Origin: Candidatus Didemnitutus sp.
Lineage (GTDB): Bacteria > Verrucomicrobiota > Verrucomicrobiia > Opitutales > Opitutaceae
Assembly: GCA_030682505.1 (NCBI GenBank)
Contig: JAUXOH010000018.1
Coordinates: 1-7,462, forward strand
Direction: 5' to 3'
Length of the DNA stretch: 7,462 nucleotides
Shown: piece after piece, positions 1-6,729 of the stretch
How the letters are laid out: every line of letters starts with the position of its first letter
How positions within the stretch are numbered: the stretch's first letter is position 1
Translations under genes and position numbers: made by a program
The notes under the pieces: generated by a model
Told to the model about the DNA's origin: nothing
What the model saw: the letters and a program-made list of their open reading frames with translations, nothing else
The model's database searches: none

Positions 1-1106
1 TCGGTCGAACCGAGAGAGACCGCGAGCTTCATGACCTTCAGGTTGTCGAGAAACGCGAAAGCCTCTTTCTCCCCGCCCTTGACGTAGAGCGAGATGAGCG
101 AGCCCGGCCCATTGTGTTGCTTCTGGTAGATCTCATATTCCGCGTCGCCCGGTTTGAGCAGGCCGAGGAAGTTCACCGCGCGCACCTTGGGATGGGTGAC
201 CAAAAACTCGGCGCATCGCTGGGCGTTGCGGGCCGCGGCCTCCGCGCGAATCTTCAGCGTCTCGAGCGAGCGGGTGAGCAACCACGCGGTGTGCGGGTTG
301 GGCATGCCGCCGAGGCTGTTGCGCAGGCTGGCGATGGCCTTGAGCAGGGCCATGTCGTTGGCCAGCGCGACGCCGCCGACGATGTCCGAGTGGCCGCCGA
401 TGAATTTCGTCGCCGAGTAGAGCACGATGTCCGCGCCTTGCTTCGCTGGTTGCGAGAACACCGGGCCCGCCATCGTGTTGTCGACCATGATCAACACGGC
501 GCGGCCGTCCTTCGTCTGGTGCTGCGACGCGAGGGCCTTCATGGCCGTCAGGTCCGTGAGCCGGTTGTTGGGGTTCGCCGGGGTCTCGATGAAAATGGAA
601 CGCGTCGCGGGGCCGATGAGCTTCTTCGCCTCGTCCGGCGCACCGACGCCGGCGATGATGAAATGGCAGGTGATGCCGAACTTCTTGAGGAAGCCGCGCA
701 TGAACGTCTCGGTGCCGCCGTAGAGCGGCGTGCAGACGATCACTTCGTCACCGGGGACATGCGTCGCCAGCAGCGCGGTGCTGATCGCCGCCATGCCGCT
801 CGCAAAACTGCACGCGCCCCGCATGCCTTCCCAGATCGCCATGCGGTCCTCGAAGATCTCGAGATTGGGATTGTTGAAGCGCGAATAGATCAGGCCCGCC
901 TGATGCTTGCCGGTCGGTGCGCCGCCCTCGCCGCGCATCCAGGCGAAGAACTTCTTGCCGTCCTCCGCCTTCCGAAAGGCAAACGTCGACGTCATGAACA
1001 CCGGCGGCTTGACGGAACCTTCGCTGAGAAACGGATCAAAGCCGTGGCTCAACGCGAGCGTTTCAGGGTGCAGACGGGACACTTCTTCGGCAGAGAGGTT
1101 GGACAT
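1..1106 (-). CDS. Cys/Met-metabolism PLP-dependent enzyme (cystathionine gamma-synthase/lyase family), C-terminus cut by window edge
   Basis: The 368 visible residues belong to the PLP-dependent trans-sulfuration family (fold type I), which carries out gamma-replacement or gamma-elimination on cysteine, homocysteine, cystathionine or methionine-type substrates in the cytoplasm. Visible landmarks are YSRFNNPN at 74-81 (Tyr/Arg that bind cofactor phosphate across the dimer), ASGMAAI at 102-108, PLYGGTETF at 127-135 (the Tyr that stacks on PLP), VDNT at 208-211 (the Asp that contacts the PLP ring nitrogen) and SATKFIGGHSD at 231-241 with Lys234 as the Schiff-base lysine. The sequence breaks off in KLAVSLGST, which normally precedes the substrate-carboxylate Arg, so roughly 60 residues are missing. 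The ATG at 1106 is the natural family start; no Shine-Dalgarno sequence precedes it. A stretch rich in Gly, Lys and Ala (about 56-71) before YSR looks longer than in textbook members. The gene diverges from the SNF2 gene. Exact substrate cannot be decided: cystathionine gamma-synthase, gamma-lyase and methionine gamma-lyase all remain possible. Family is certain; specificity is not. Confidence 0.95.
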   Translation of the reverse strand, partial: MSNLSAEEVSRLHPETLALSHGFDPFLSEGSVKPPVFMTSTFAFRKAEDGKKFFAWMRGEGGAPTGKHQAGLIYSRFNNPNLEIFEDRMAIWEGMRGACSFASGMAAISTALLATHVPGDEVIVCTPLYGGTETFMRGFLKKFGITCHFIIAGVGAPDEAKKLIGPATRSIFIETPANPNNRLTDLTAMKALASQHQTKDGRAVLIMVDNTMAGPVFSQPAKQGADIVLYSATKFIGGHSDIVGGVALANDMALLKAIASLRNSLGGMPNPHTAWLLTRSLETLKIRAEAAARNAQRCAEFLVTHPKVRAVNFLGLLKPGDAEYEIYQKQHNGPGSLISLYVKGGEKEAFAFLDNLKVMKLAVSLGST

Positions 1107-1116
1107 GGGGGCCGAG

Positions 1117-1144
1117 CATTTATGACACGGCGGCCGGATGCAAG
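1117..1144 (-). promoter_or_regulatory. Possible promoter of the PLP-enzyme gene
   Basis: On the minus strand CTTGCA (1144-1139) is followed after 16 bp by TAAATG (1122-1117), then 10 bp to the ATG at 1106. The -35-like half matches the one before the hydrolase gene exactly and the placement against the start codon is similar. The -10-like half is a poorer match, so this is a weaker version of the element seen before the transporter and hydrolase genes. Inferred by comparison within the window. Confidence 0.35.
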
Positions 1145-1217
1145 GCGGGGCTTCTTCCACCACGGAGTTCATCCTTTTCCTTCTCTCCCCGGCATTTTTC
1201 GGGTCAATTGCTTCCCC

Positions 1218-3626
1218 GTGCTCCGCATCCTGCTCCCGCCCAACCTCGCCACCGCCGCCCCCCGCGACGCGATTGCGGTGCGGCTGGAACTCGATCTCAC
1301 CGCGCCTCCGCCCGCAAATCTGCTGCCCGGACTCGCGATCCTCCAACGTTTCGGCGTTTCCCCCCAGCCGATCACCTTGTTGCAACTCAAGCGCGCCCAA
1401 TTGCGGGAGTTGGTCTCCGGGTTGATCGGCGAGCGGGTGTTCTTTCGCGTTGACCGCCCCGGGGATCCGTTGCCGTGGAACGGAATCGATTTGCCCGGCG
1501 TGACCGAGCACCTCGCGGAAAAAGCTCCCCCTCCGGCGCCGCCGCCACCTCCACCCAAAGCCGCGCCGAAGAAGAAAGCCGAACCCGGGCCGTCGCTCAC
1601 ACCCTTGACGGTGGACGGTTCGGAACATTTTCTGGCCATCACGCTGCCGTCGCGTGAATCCGCCCTCTACGACGCCGCCCTCGAGCTGCTGCGGTTTCAC
1701 CGTTTCGTGCTGGACCCGCTCACGCGCAAGTGGTGGCTCCGCGACCGCCACAAGGTTCTCAATCTGCTCGCGACTTTTGGCAGCGAGTTGCGCGAACGCT
1801 TCAACGCCGAATTCACGCCCAACTTCGAGAGCAACACCGCCAGCTTGAAATTCGCGGAAATCGCCGCCGAAGTGCGCGAGGAAAAGGAAGGCTATGACGT
1901 CTCCCTCGGTCTCAAGGCCGGGAAGGCCAGCGAAACGCAGATTCGCGCCGCCCTCGCCACCGGTCGCGGCTACATCGAGGACGGCAAAGCCATTTACCTC
2001 ATCGATGCGACCCGCCTCGCCAAGCTCGAGGCGGCCCATCGGGCACTGGCGCAAGAACCCTCGGCCACCGGCGCCGTGGGCCGGCACCGCGTCCCCAAGG
2101 CGCGGGCCGCCGAGGTTTCCGATCTCCTCGCGGAAGTGGCCCCGCACTTTGAAGCACCCGAGACGTGGCGGCGGCGCAGCGCGGCGCTGCGCAACCTGAG
2201 CATCCTCCAGCGGGCCCCGATCCCGGAGTGGTTCACCGGCACCCTGCGCCCGTATCAGGAACTCGGGGTCGCGTGGCTCTGGCATCTTTACCAACAGGAC
2301 CTCGGCGGCATCCTCGCCGACGAAATGGGTCTGGGCAAAACCCCGCAAGCCCTCGCCCTCCTCGCGGCCGCCACGACCGCGCGGACGCGACCGACCGACG
2401 CCCGACCGCATCTGGTCGTGGTGCCGGCATCCCTGATGGAAAACTGGCGGCGGGAATGCGTGCGCTTTGCGCCGAAGCTGCGCGTCTTCATCCACCACGG
2501 CGGACAACGCCTCGCGGAGAAGCACTTCGCCGCGTTCGATCTCGTGCTCACCTCCTACGGCACGCTCGCCCGCGACACGGCGCTGTTCGAGTCGGTGGAG
2601 TTTGACCTGATTCTCGCCGACGAAGCGCAGCACTTGAAGAACCGGCGCACCCAGGCCGCGCAATCGTTGCGCGCGCTGCACGGACGCGGGCGATTTCTGC
2701 TCACCGGCACGCCGCTGGAGAACTCGCTCGATGATCTGCGTTCCCTGTTTGAGTTCCTGATGCCGGGTTTTCTGCCCAAACTGCCCGCCGGCTTGAAGCG
2801 CGAGGAGCGTTCCTTTCACGACGACCGGTTGCGCGCGCAGACCGCACCCTACATTCTCCGGCGCACCAAGACCGCCGTCGCTCCCGAATTGCCGGAGAAA
2901 ATCGAGCAGGTCATCTGGTGCGAACCCACCGCGGCCCAAGCCGCGCTCTATCGCCGGCTGCAGGAGGAGAGCGAACGCGAGCTTTTCGACCTCGCCGCGA
3001 AGGGGGTTTCCGAAAACCAGCTGCGCCTCGCGACGCTGACGCAACTGCTGCGCCTGCGCCAGGTGTGCTGCGATCCGCGGCTGATCAAACAGGCCAAACC
3101 AACCGACGACTCGGCCAAACTCGAAGCGTGGCGCGAGTTGCTCGCCGAGTCGATCGACGAGGGTCACCGCATGCTCGTGTTCTCCCAGTTCACCTCGCTG
3201 CTGGCCTTGCTCCGCGCGGAGCTCGACGCGCAGGAGGTGTCGTATTGTTACCTTGATGGCTCGATGAGCCCGAAGGCGCGCCAAGCCGAGGTCGATCGCT
3301 TCCAGTCCAACGACAGCACCGTGCCGGTGTTTCTCATTTCGCTCAAGGCGGGCGGCACTGGACTCAACCTCACGGCGGCCGACGTCGTGGTCCATTACGA
3401 TCCGTGGTGGAATCCAGCCGCCGAGGCGCAAGCCACGGATCGCACGCACCGCATCGGCCAGACCAAGGTCGTGACGAGTTACCGGCTGATCTGCTCCGGC
3501 ACGGTGGAGGAAAAAGTCATGGCCCTGCAGGATGCCAAGCGCGCCTTGCTCGCCGACGTCTTCGAGGCCAGCGACGCCGCGGCGGGCCGCCTGAATCTGG
3601 CCGACCTGCGCGATTTGCTGAAGTAG
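1218..3626 (+). CDS. SNF2-family helicase-like ATPase (bacterial HepA/Snf2 type)
   Basis: An 802-residue Swi2/Snf2 superfamily-2 ATPase, a DNA translocase that couples ATP hydrolysis to movement on duplex DNA and remodelling of bound proteins. Its target is unknown. ATPase lobe 1 shows LRPYQELGVAWL (343-354), the Walker A loop DEMGLGKT (368-375, Lys374), the Walker B box DEAQH (468-472) and LTGTPLENSL (495-504). Lobe 2 shows LVFSQF (653-658), SLKAGGTGLNLTAAD (708-722), DPWWNP (728-733) and QATDRTHRIGQ (738-748) with the arginine finger region, so the enzyme looks complete and active. Residues 1-100 are a separate N-terminal region, followed by a proline/lysine-rich linker (about 103-126) and a further unassigned segment (about 130-340) whose end resembles the SNF2-associated region of other bacterial members. 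No SWIM zinc finger is visible. The frame is open back to position 114, but that part is antisense to the PLP gene. GTG 1218 leaves a 111-bp divergent gap; ATG 1122 is in frame and is the alternative, leaving only 15 bp. No nuclease or methyltransferase neighbour is present. Confidence 0.93.
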   Translation: MLRILLPPNLATAAPRDAIAVRLELDLTAPPPANLLPGLAILQRFGVSPQPITLLQLKRAQLRELVSGLIGERVFFRVDRPGDPLPWNGIDLPGVTEHLAEKAPPPAPPPPPPKAAPKKKAEPGPSLTPLTVDGSEHFLAITLPSRESALYDAALELLRFHRFVLDPLTRKWWLRDRHKVLNLLATFGSELRERFNAEFTPNFESNTASLKFAEIAAEVREEKEGYDVSLGLKAGKASETQIRAALATGRGYIEDGKAIYLIDATRLAKLEAAHRALAQEPSATGAVGRHRVPKARAAEVSDLLAEVAPHFEAPETWRRRSAALRNLSILQRAPIPEWFTGTLRPYQELGVAWLWHLYQQDLGGILADEMGLGKTPQALALLAAATTARTRPTDARPHLVVVPASLMENWRRECVRFAPKLRVFIHHGGQRLAEKHFAAFDLVLTSYGTLARDTALFESVEFDLILADEAQHLKNRRTQAAQSLRALHGRGRFLLTGTPLENSLDDLRSLFEFLMPGFLPKLPAGLKREERSFHDDRLRAQTAPYILRRTKTAVAPELPEKIEQVIWCEPTAAQAALYRRLQEESERELFDLAAKGVSENQLRLATLTQLLRLRQVCCDPRLIKQAKPTDDSAKLEAWRELLAESIDEGHRMLVFSQFTSLLALLRAELDAQEVSYCYLDGSMSPKARQAEVDRFQSNDSTVPVFLISLKAGGTGLNLTAADVVVHYDPWWNPAAEAQATDRTHRIGQTKVVTSYRLICSGTVEEKVMALQDAKRALLADVFEASDAAAGRLNLADLRDLLK

Positions 3627-3640
3627 CCCGCGCTTCCGGG

Positions 3641-3669
3641 ATTGAGTCCGATCCCCGCGGCGCAATGCT
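3641..3669 (+). promoter_or_regulatory. Weak promoter-like element before the DUF1684 gene
   Basis: ATTGAG (3641-3646), a 17-bp spacer and AATGCT (3664-3669) lie 6 bp before the ATG at 3676. The spacing and the distance to the start codon copy the stronger elements before the transporter and hydrolase genes, but both hexamers are poor matches. The gene may instead be read through from the SNF2 gene 49 bp upstream. Confidence 0.25.
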
Positions 3670-3675
3670 GCCGCC

Positions 3676-4581
3676 ATGGATCGTGCCGCCCGCCTTGCTT
3701 TCGCCCTGACTGTGCTCGCCACGGCCGTCGTTCCGCTCCCGGCCGATGAGTTTACCGAGAGTCTCGAAACGTGGCGCGCGGAACGCGTCACCCGCTTGAC
3801 TGCCCCCGACGGCTGGCTCTCGCTGATCGGACTGCACTGGCTGCAACCGGGGGAGAATACCGTTGGCTCGGCCGAAGACGCCTCGATCCGCCTCGGCACG
3901 GGTCCCGCCTACCTCGGCACCGTTGAGCTCACGACCGCCGGAGAAGTTCTTTTCACGGCGGCCCCCGGTGCCATGGCCAGCGTCGCGCGCGGCACGTTGC
4001 GCAACGCCAAGACCGAAACGTTCGAGCTCAACTACAAGGAGGGCCGGCCGTCGGTTGTTTCGGCGCACAGTCTGAGTTTCTTCGTGATCCAGCGCGGTGA
4101 CAAACTGGGCTTGCGCGTGCGCGACGCGGAATCGGATCGCAGGCGCAATTTTGTCGGCATCGATTATTTCAAGGCCGATCCTTCGTGGCGCATCGAAGCG
4201 CAGTGGGTCGCCTTTCCAACTCCACGCGAAATCCCGATCACCAACATTCTCGGGCAATCATCCCCGGCCAAGGTGCCGGGCAAGGCGGTCTTCACGCGCG
4301 ACGGCCAGACCTTCGAGCTCCTGCCCGTGGCGGAAAGCGCCGACGAGGAACTCTTTTTCATCATCGGTGACGCCACCAGCGGCGAGGAGACCTACGGCGC
4401 CGCCCGCTTCGTTTACGCCGCGCCACCGCGGGACGGAAAAGTGATCCTCGATTTCAATCGCGCGCTCAACCCCCCGTGCGCCTTCACGCCCTTCGCCACC
4501 TGCCCGTTGCCGCCGAAGGAAAACCGTCTGCCGATCCGGGTGACCGCGGGCGAGAAGAACTACCGCGGCCAGCACGACTGA
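3676..4581 (+). CDS. Exported DUF1684 family protein
   Basis: A 301-residue protein of the DUF1684 family, whose biochemical function is not established. The N-terminus (residues 1-23) is a Sec signal peptide: Arg at 3 and 6, a hydrophobic core at 7-19, and probable cleavage after PLPA before Asp24. The mature part carries the family's signature blocks: TAPDGWLSLIGLHWLQPGEN (42-61), LRVRD (146-150) and NFVGIDYFKADPSWR (158-172). The C-terminal half contains GEETYGAARF (236-245), ILDFNRALNPPCAF (257-270) and TCPLPPKENRLPI (275-287), followed by the AGE motif near the end. Two cysteines, Cys268 and Cys276, sit in this conserved C-terminal block and could pair or bind metal; that is inference. 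Length and block order are normal and nothing appears broken. The ATG at 3676 is chosen because it gives the complete signal peptide; an upstream ATG at 3665 is out of frame. It follows the SNF2 gene by 49 bp and precedes the transporter by 61 bp. Location outside the cytoplasm is inferred from the signal peptide. Confidence 0.9.
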   Translation: MDRAARLAFALTVLATAVVPLPADEFTESLETWRAERVTRLTAPDGWLSLIGLHWLQPGENTVGSAEDASIRLGTGPAYLGTVELTTAGEVLFTAAPGAMASVARGTLRNAKTETFELNYKEGRPSVVSAHSLSFFVIQRGDKLGLRVRDAESDRRRNFVGIDYFKADPSWRIEAQWVAFPTPREIPITNILGQSSPAKVPGKAVFTRDGQTFELLPVAESADEELFFIIGDATSGEETYGAARFVYAAPPRDGKVILDFNRALNPPCAFTPFATCPLPPKENRLPIRVTAGEKNYRGQHD

Positions 4582-4604
4582 GCCCACGCGGGACGATTTG
4601 CTCG

Positions 4605-4633
4605 CTTGCGGGCAGACCCGGCTCGCGTAGTTT
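4605..4633 (+). promoter_or_regulatory. Promoter of the MFS transporter gene (CTTGCG-17-TAGTTT)
   Basis: CTTGCG (4605-4610) and TAGTTT (4628-4633) are separated by exactly 17 bp, the optimum for a housekeeping sigma factor, and the -10 ends only 9 bp before the ATG at 4643. Transcription would be expected to start about 3 bp before the ATG or at it. The same design recurs before the hydrolase gene at 5912. Hexamers are read directly; activity is inferred. Confidence 0.55.
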
Positions 4634-4642
4634 TTTCTCGCC

Positions 4643-5866
4643 ATGATTCCCGCGCCAGGCCGCTCCCCGGCCATTGGTTTCATTTTTGTGACGCTGGTGC
4701 TCGCCGTCGTGGGTTTCGGTTTGCTGATCCCCGTGCTGCCGCGGCTCGTGGTGGAGATGCAGGGCGGCGATTTCACCGAGGGCGCGCACGCCTACGGCTG
4801 GATCGTCAGCATCTACGCCTTCATGCAGTTTGTCGGCTCACCGTTTCTCGGCTCGCTCTCGGATCGTTTTGGCCGGCGGCGCATCATCCTGATCGCCACG
4901 GCGGGCTCGGCGATCGACTACGTCATCATGGCCCTCGCGCCCAACCTCGCGTGGCTCTTCCTCGCGCGCACCATCGCGGGCTTCACTGCGGGCATCCACG
5001 CCACGGCCAATGCCTACATCGCGGACGTCACGACGCCGGAAAAGCGCGCCGGGGCCTTCGGCCTGCTCGGCGGCGCCTTCGGCATCGGATTCGTGATCGG
5101 TCCGGTGCTCGGGGGTTTTCTCGGCGAGATCGATTTGCGCCTGCCCTTCTGGGTCGCGGCGGCGGTCTCGGGCGTGAACTGGCTCTTCGGCTACTTCGTG
5201 TTGCCCGAATCCTTGCCGGTGGAAAATCGGCGCGCGTTCTCGTGGCGCCGCGCCAACCCCATCGGGGCCCTGCTGGCGCTCAAACGCTTCCCGGCCGTGC
5301 TGAGCCTCGCGGAAAGTTTCTTCATTCTGATGTTCGCGCAAACCATGCTGTTCTCCACCTGGGCGCTCTACACCGACCATCGCTACGGCTGGACTCCGTT
5401 TTGGATCGGCCTGTCGCTGATGACCTCGGGCATCCTGTCCGCGGTGGTACAGGCGGTCCTGGTGCGAAAGTTGGTGCCGCGGCTCGGCGAACCCCGCGCG
5501 GTCATTTTGGGCATGAGCATCTTCGCGTTGAACATGCTCGGCTACGGTCTCGCTACCCAAGGGTGGATGATTTTTGCCCTCTTGGTGGCCGGATCTCTTT
5601 CCGGCATCACCGGACCGGCCCTGCAGTCCTACATCACCAAACATGTCCCCGCCGACGAACAGGGCGCAGCGCAAGGCGTCTTCGGCGGGCTGACGAGTCT
5701 CGCGGGCATTGTGGCGCCGTTTGTGGCGACGTGGAGTTTCGGCTGGGCGATCGATCCGGAGAGCCCGGTTCATCTGCCCGGCATCGCGTTCTTTGAGGGG
5801 GTGGTGTTGATCGTGATCGCGCTGCTGCTCGCGGCGCGGACCTTCCGCCGGCACGCCACGGGGTAG
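4643..5866 (+). CDS. MFS drug:H+ antiporter of the TCR/Tet (TetA-like) type
   Basis: A 407-residue inner-membrane transporter with the twelve-helix length and layout of the Tet/multidrug branch of the major facilitator superfamily, expected to export a small molecule in exchange for protons. Helix 1 spans about 11-34. The loop 2-3 motif A GSLSDRFGRRR (70-80) contains the essential-type Asp74. Asp92 (in AIDY) and Arg109 (in LARTIAG) correspond to Asp84 and Arg101 of Tet(B), with a constant offset of 8 from Asp66. Motif C, GFVIGPVLGGFLG (149-161), marks the antiporter branch. A central cytoplasmic loop at about 190-215 joins the two halves, and the second half keeps the GPALQSY (324-330) and DEQGAAQG (338-345) blocks. 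Where helix 8 of Tet proteins reads LLHSVFQ or ILHALAQ, this protein reads ILSAVVQ (264-270), so the histidine important for proton coupling is Ser266. Substrate is therefore unknown and tetracycline resistance should not be assumed. No tetR-like regulator lies beside it. The ATG at 4643 lies 9 bp after a promoter-like -10. Confidence 0.93.
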   Translation: MIPAPGRSPAIGFIFVTLVLAVVGFGLLIPVLPRLVVEMQGGDFTEGAHAYGWIVSIYAFMQFVGSPFLGSLSDRFGRRRIILIATAGSAIDYVIMALAPNLAWLFLARTIAGFTAGIHATANAYIADVTTPEKRAGAFGLLGGAFGIGFVIGPVLGGFLGEIDLRLPFWVAAAVSGVNWLFGYFVLPESLPVENRRAFSWRRANPIGALLALKRFPAVLSLAESFFILMFAQTMLFSTWALYTDHRYGWTPFWIGLSLMTSGILSAVVQAVLVRKLVPRLGEPRAVILGMSIFALNMLGYGLATQGWMIFALLVAGSLSGITGPALQSYITKHVPADEQGAAQGVFGGLTSLAGIVAPFVATWSFGWAIDPESPVHLPGIAFFEGVVLIVIALLLAARTFRRHATG

Positions 5867-5875
5867 CGCCCACCG

Positions 5876-5904
5876 CTTGCAGAGTCCCGACCCATCGCTA
5901 GACT
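5876..5904 (+). promoter_or_regulatory. Promoter of the hydrolase gene (CTTGCA-17-TAGACT)
   Basis: CTTGCA (5876-5881) and TAGACT (5899-5904) have a 17-bp spacer, and the -10 ends 7 bp before the ATG at 5912. A start site at the usual distance would fall on or next to the ATG, giving a leaderless message. No purine-rich ribosome binding site lies between stop 5866 and the ATG. This is the better of the two strong copies of the element in the window. Confidence 0.6.
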
Positions 5905-5911
5905 GGCCGGC

Positions 5912-6715
5912 ATGAAACCGCTGCTTGTTGCCCTCGTCGCGCTTGCGACTGCTCTGCCCCTGTGCGCTCAATCGGCCGCGCAGGACCGCCTGGAAAATTC
6001 ACCGCGCCACCATGAGTGGGTCGCGATCGAACACGGCGGGCGCACCCTGCATGCGGTCGTGGTGTATCCCGAGGTGAAGCACCGGGCCCTCGCCGTGCTC
6101 GTGCTGCACGAAAATCGCGGACTCACCGACTGGGTCCGCGCCACGGCTGACCGACTCGCCGAGGAGGGTTACATCGCGATCGCGCCCGACCTGCTCTCGG
6201 GTTCCGGCCCCGCGGGCGGACGCACCAAGGATTTTCCCACCACGGACGCCGCGCGCGAAGCGATCGGCCAACTCGACCCCGCCGGGGTGCTCGCCGACTT
6301 GCGGGCGACGGCGGCCCATGCCCGCACGATGCCCGCGGCGACCGGTGAAGTGGCCGTGGTTGGCTTTTGCTGGGGCGGCAGCCAGACTTGGCGGCTCGCG
6401 CTCACGGGGGAGGAACTCGTGGTCGCCTGCCCCTTCTATGGGTCCGCACCCGCCGAAGCCGATTTCAGCAGGATCACGGCACCCGTGCACGGATTCTACG
6501 GCGGTAATGACGCGCGCGTGAACTCGACGCTTGAGAAAACTGCGGCGGCCATGACCGCTGCGAACAAAACGTTCAAACCCGTCCTCTACGAAGGCGCGGG
6601 CCACGCCTACTTGCGTGCCGGTGAAGAGACCGACGCCACCCCGGCCAATCGCGCCGCGATGGAGCAATCGTGGACCCGCCTGCTGTCGCTCCTGGCGAGC
6701 TCGGCGCAGGAATAA
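5912..6715 (+). CDS. Exported dienelactone hydrolase family protein
   Basis: A 267-residue alpha/beta-hydrolase of the dienelactone hydrolase (DLH) family. Family members hydrolyse lactones or esters; carboxymethylenebutenolide is the classical substrate, but most genomic members have unknown substrates. Residues 1-19 or 1-23 form a Sec signal peptide (Lys2, hydrophobic 4-17, cleavage near CAQSAAQ), so it likely acts in the periplasm. The catalytic set is complete: LHENRGL (65-71) with Glu67, which interacts with the nucleophile in DLH; the nucleophile elbow GFCWGG (151-156) with Cys153; Asp200 in GGNDARV (198-203); and His231 in GAGHAY (228-233). APDLLSG at 91-97 is the usual strand-loop after the oxyanion region. 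The mature size of about 245 residues is normal for the family. The ATG at 5912 gives the full signal peptide and sits just after the promoter-like element. No aromatic-degradation genes accompany it, so a role in chloroaromatic breakdown is not supported. It converges with the unnamed exported-protein gene, with 14 bp between them. Confidence 0.93.
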   Translation: MKPLLVALVALATALPLCAQSAAQDRLENSPRHHEWVAIEHGGRTLHAVVVYPEVKHRALAVLVLHENRGLTDWVRATADRLAEEGYIAIAPDLLSGSGPAGGRTKDFPTTDAAREAIGQLDPAGVLADLRATAAHARTMPAATGEVAVVGFCWGGSQTWRLALTGEELVVACPFYGSAPAEADFSRITAPVHGFYGGNDARVNSTLEKTAAAMTAANKTFKPVLYEGAGHAYLRAGEETDATPANRAAMEQSWTRLLSLLASSAQE

Positions 6716-6729
6716 GCAGTCCGCGCCGA

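Noticed and set aside
1218..3626. SNF2 ATPase as part of a DISARM-like or other defence island
   Set aside because: No methyltransferase, nuclease, PLD or DUF1998-type partner is adjacent; the neighbours are metabolic and transport genes.
3517..4257. 246-codon minus-strand open frame
   Set aside because: Antisense to the end of the SNF2 gene and the first part of the DUF1684 gene, both well supported; no recognisable motif.
4605..4642. Terminator after the DUF1684 gene (GCGGG-CAGA-CCCG with a later T-run)
   Set aside because: The stem is only 4-5 bp, the six-T run is ten bases further on, and the same bases form a better promoter for the transporter gene.
4606..5796. 396-codon plus-strand open frame overlapping the transporter
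   Set aside because: Arg/His-rich alternate frame of the transporter gene, without hydrophobic segments or motifs.
4838..5971. 377-codon minus-strand open frame
   Set aside because: It lies wholly antisense to the transporter and overlaps the hydrolase start. Its composition is Arg/Gly/Glu/Gln-rich with no family motif, a typical high-GC shadow frame.
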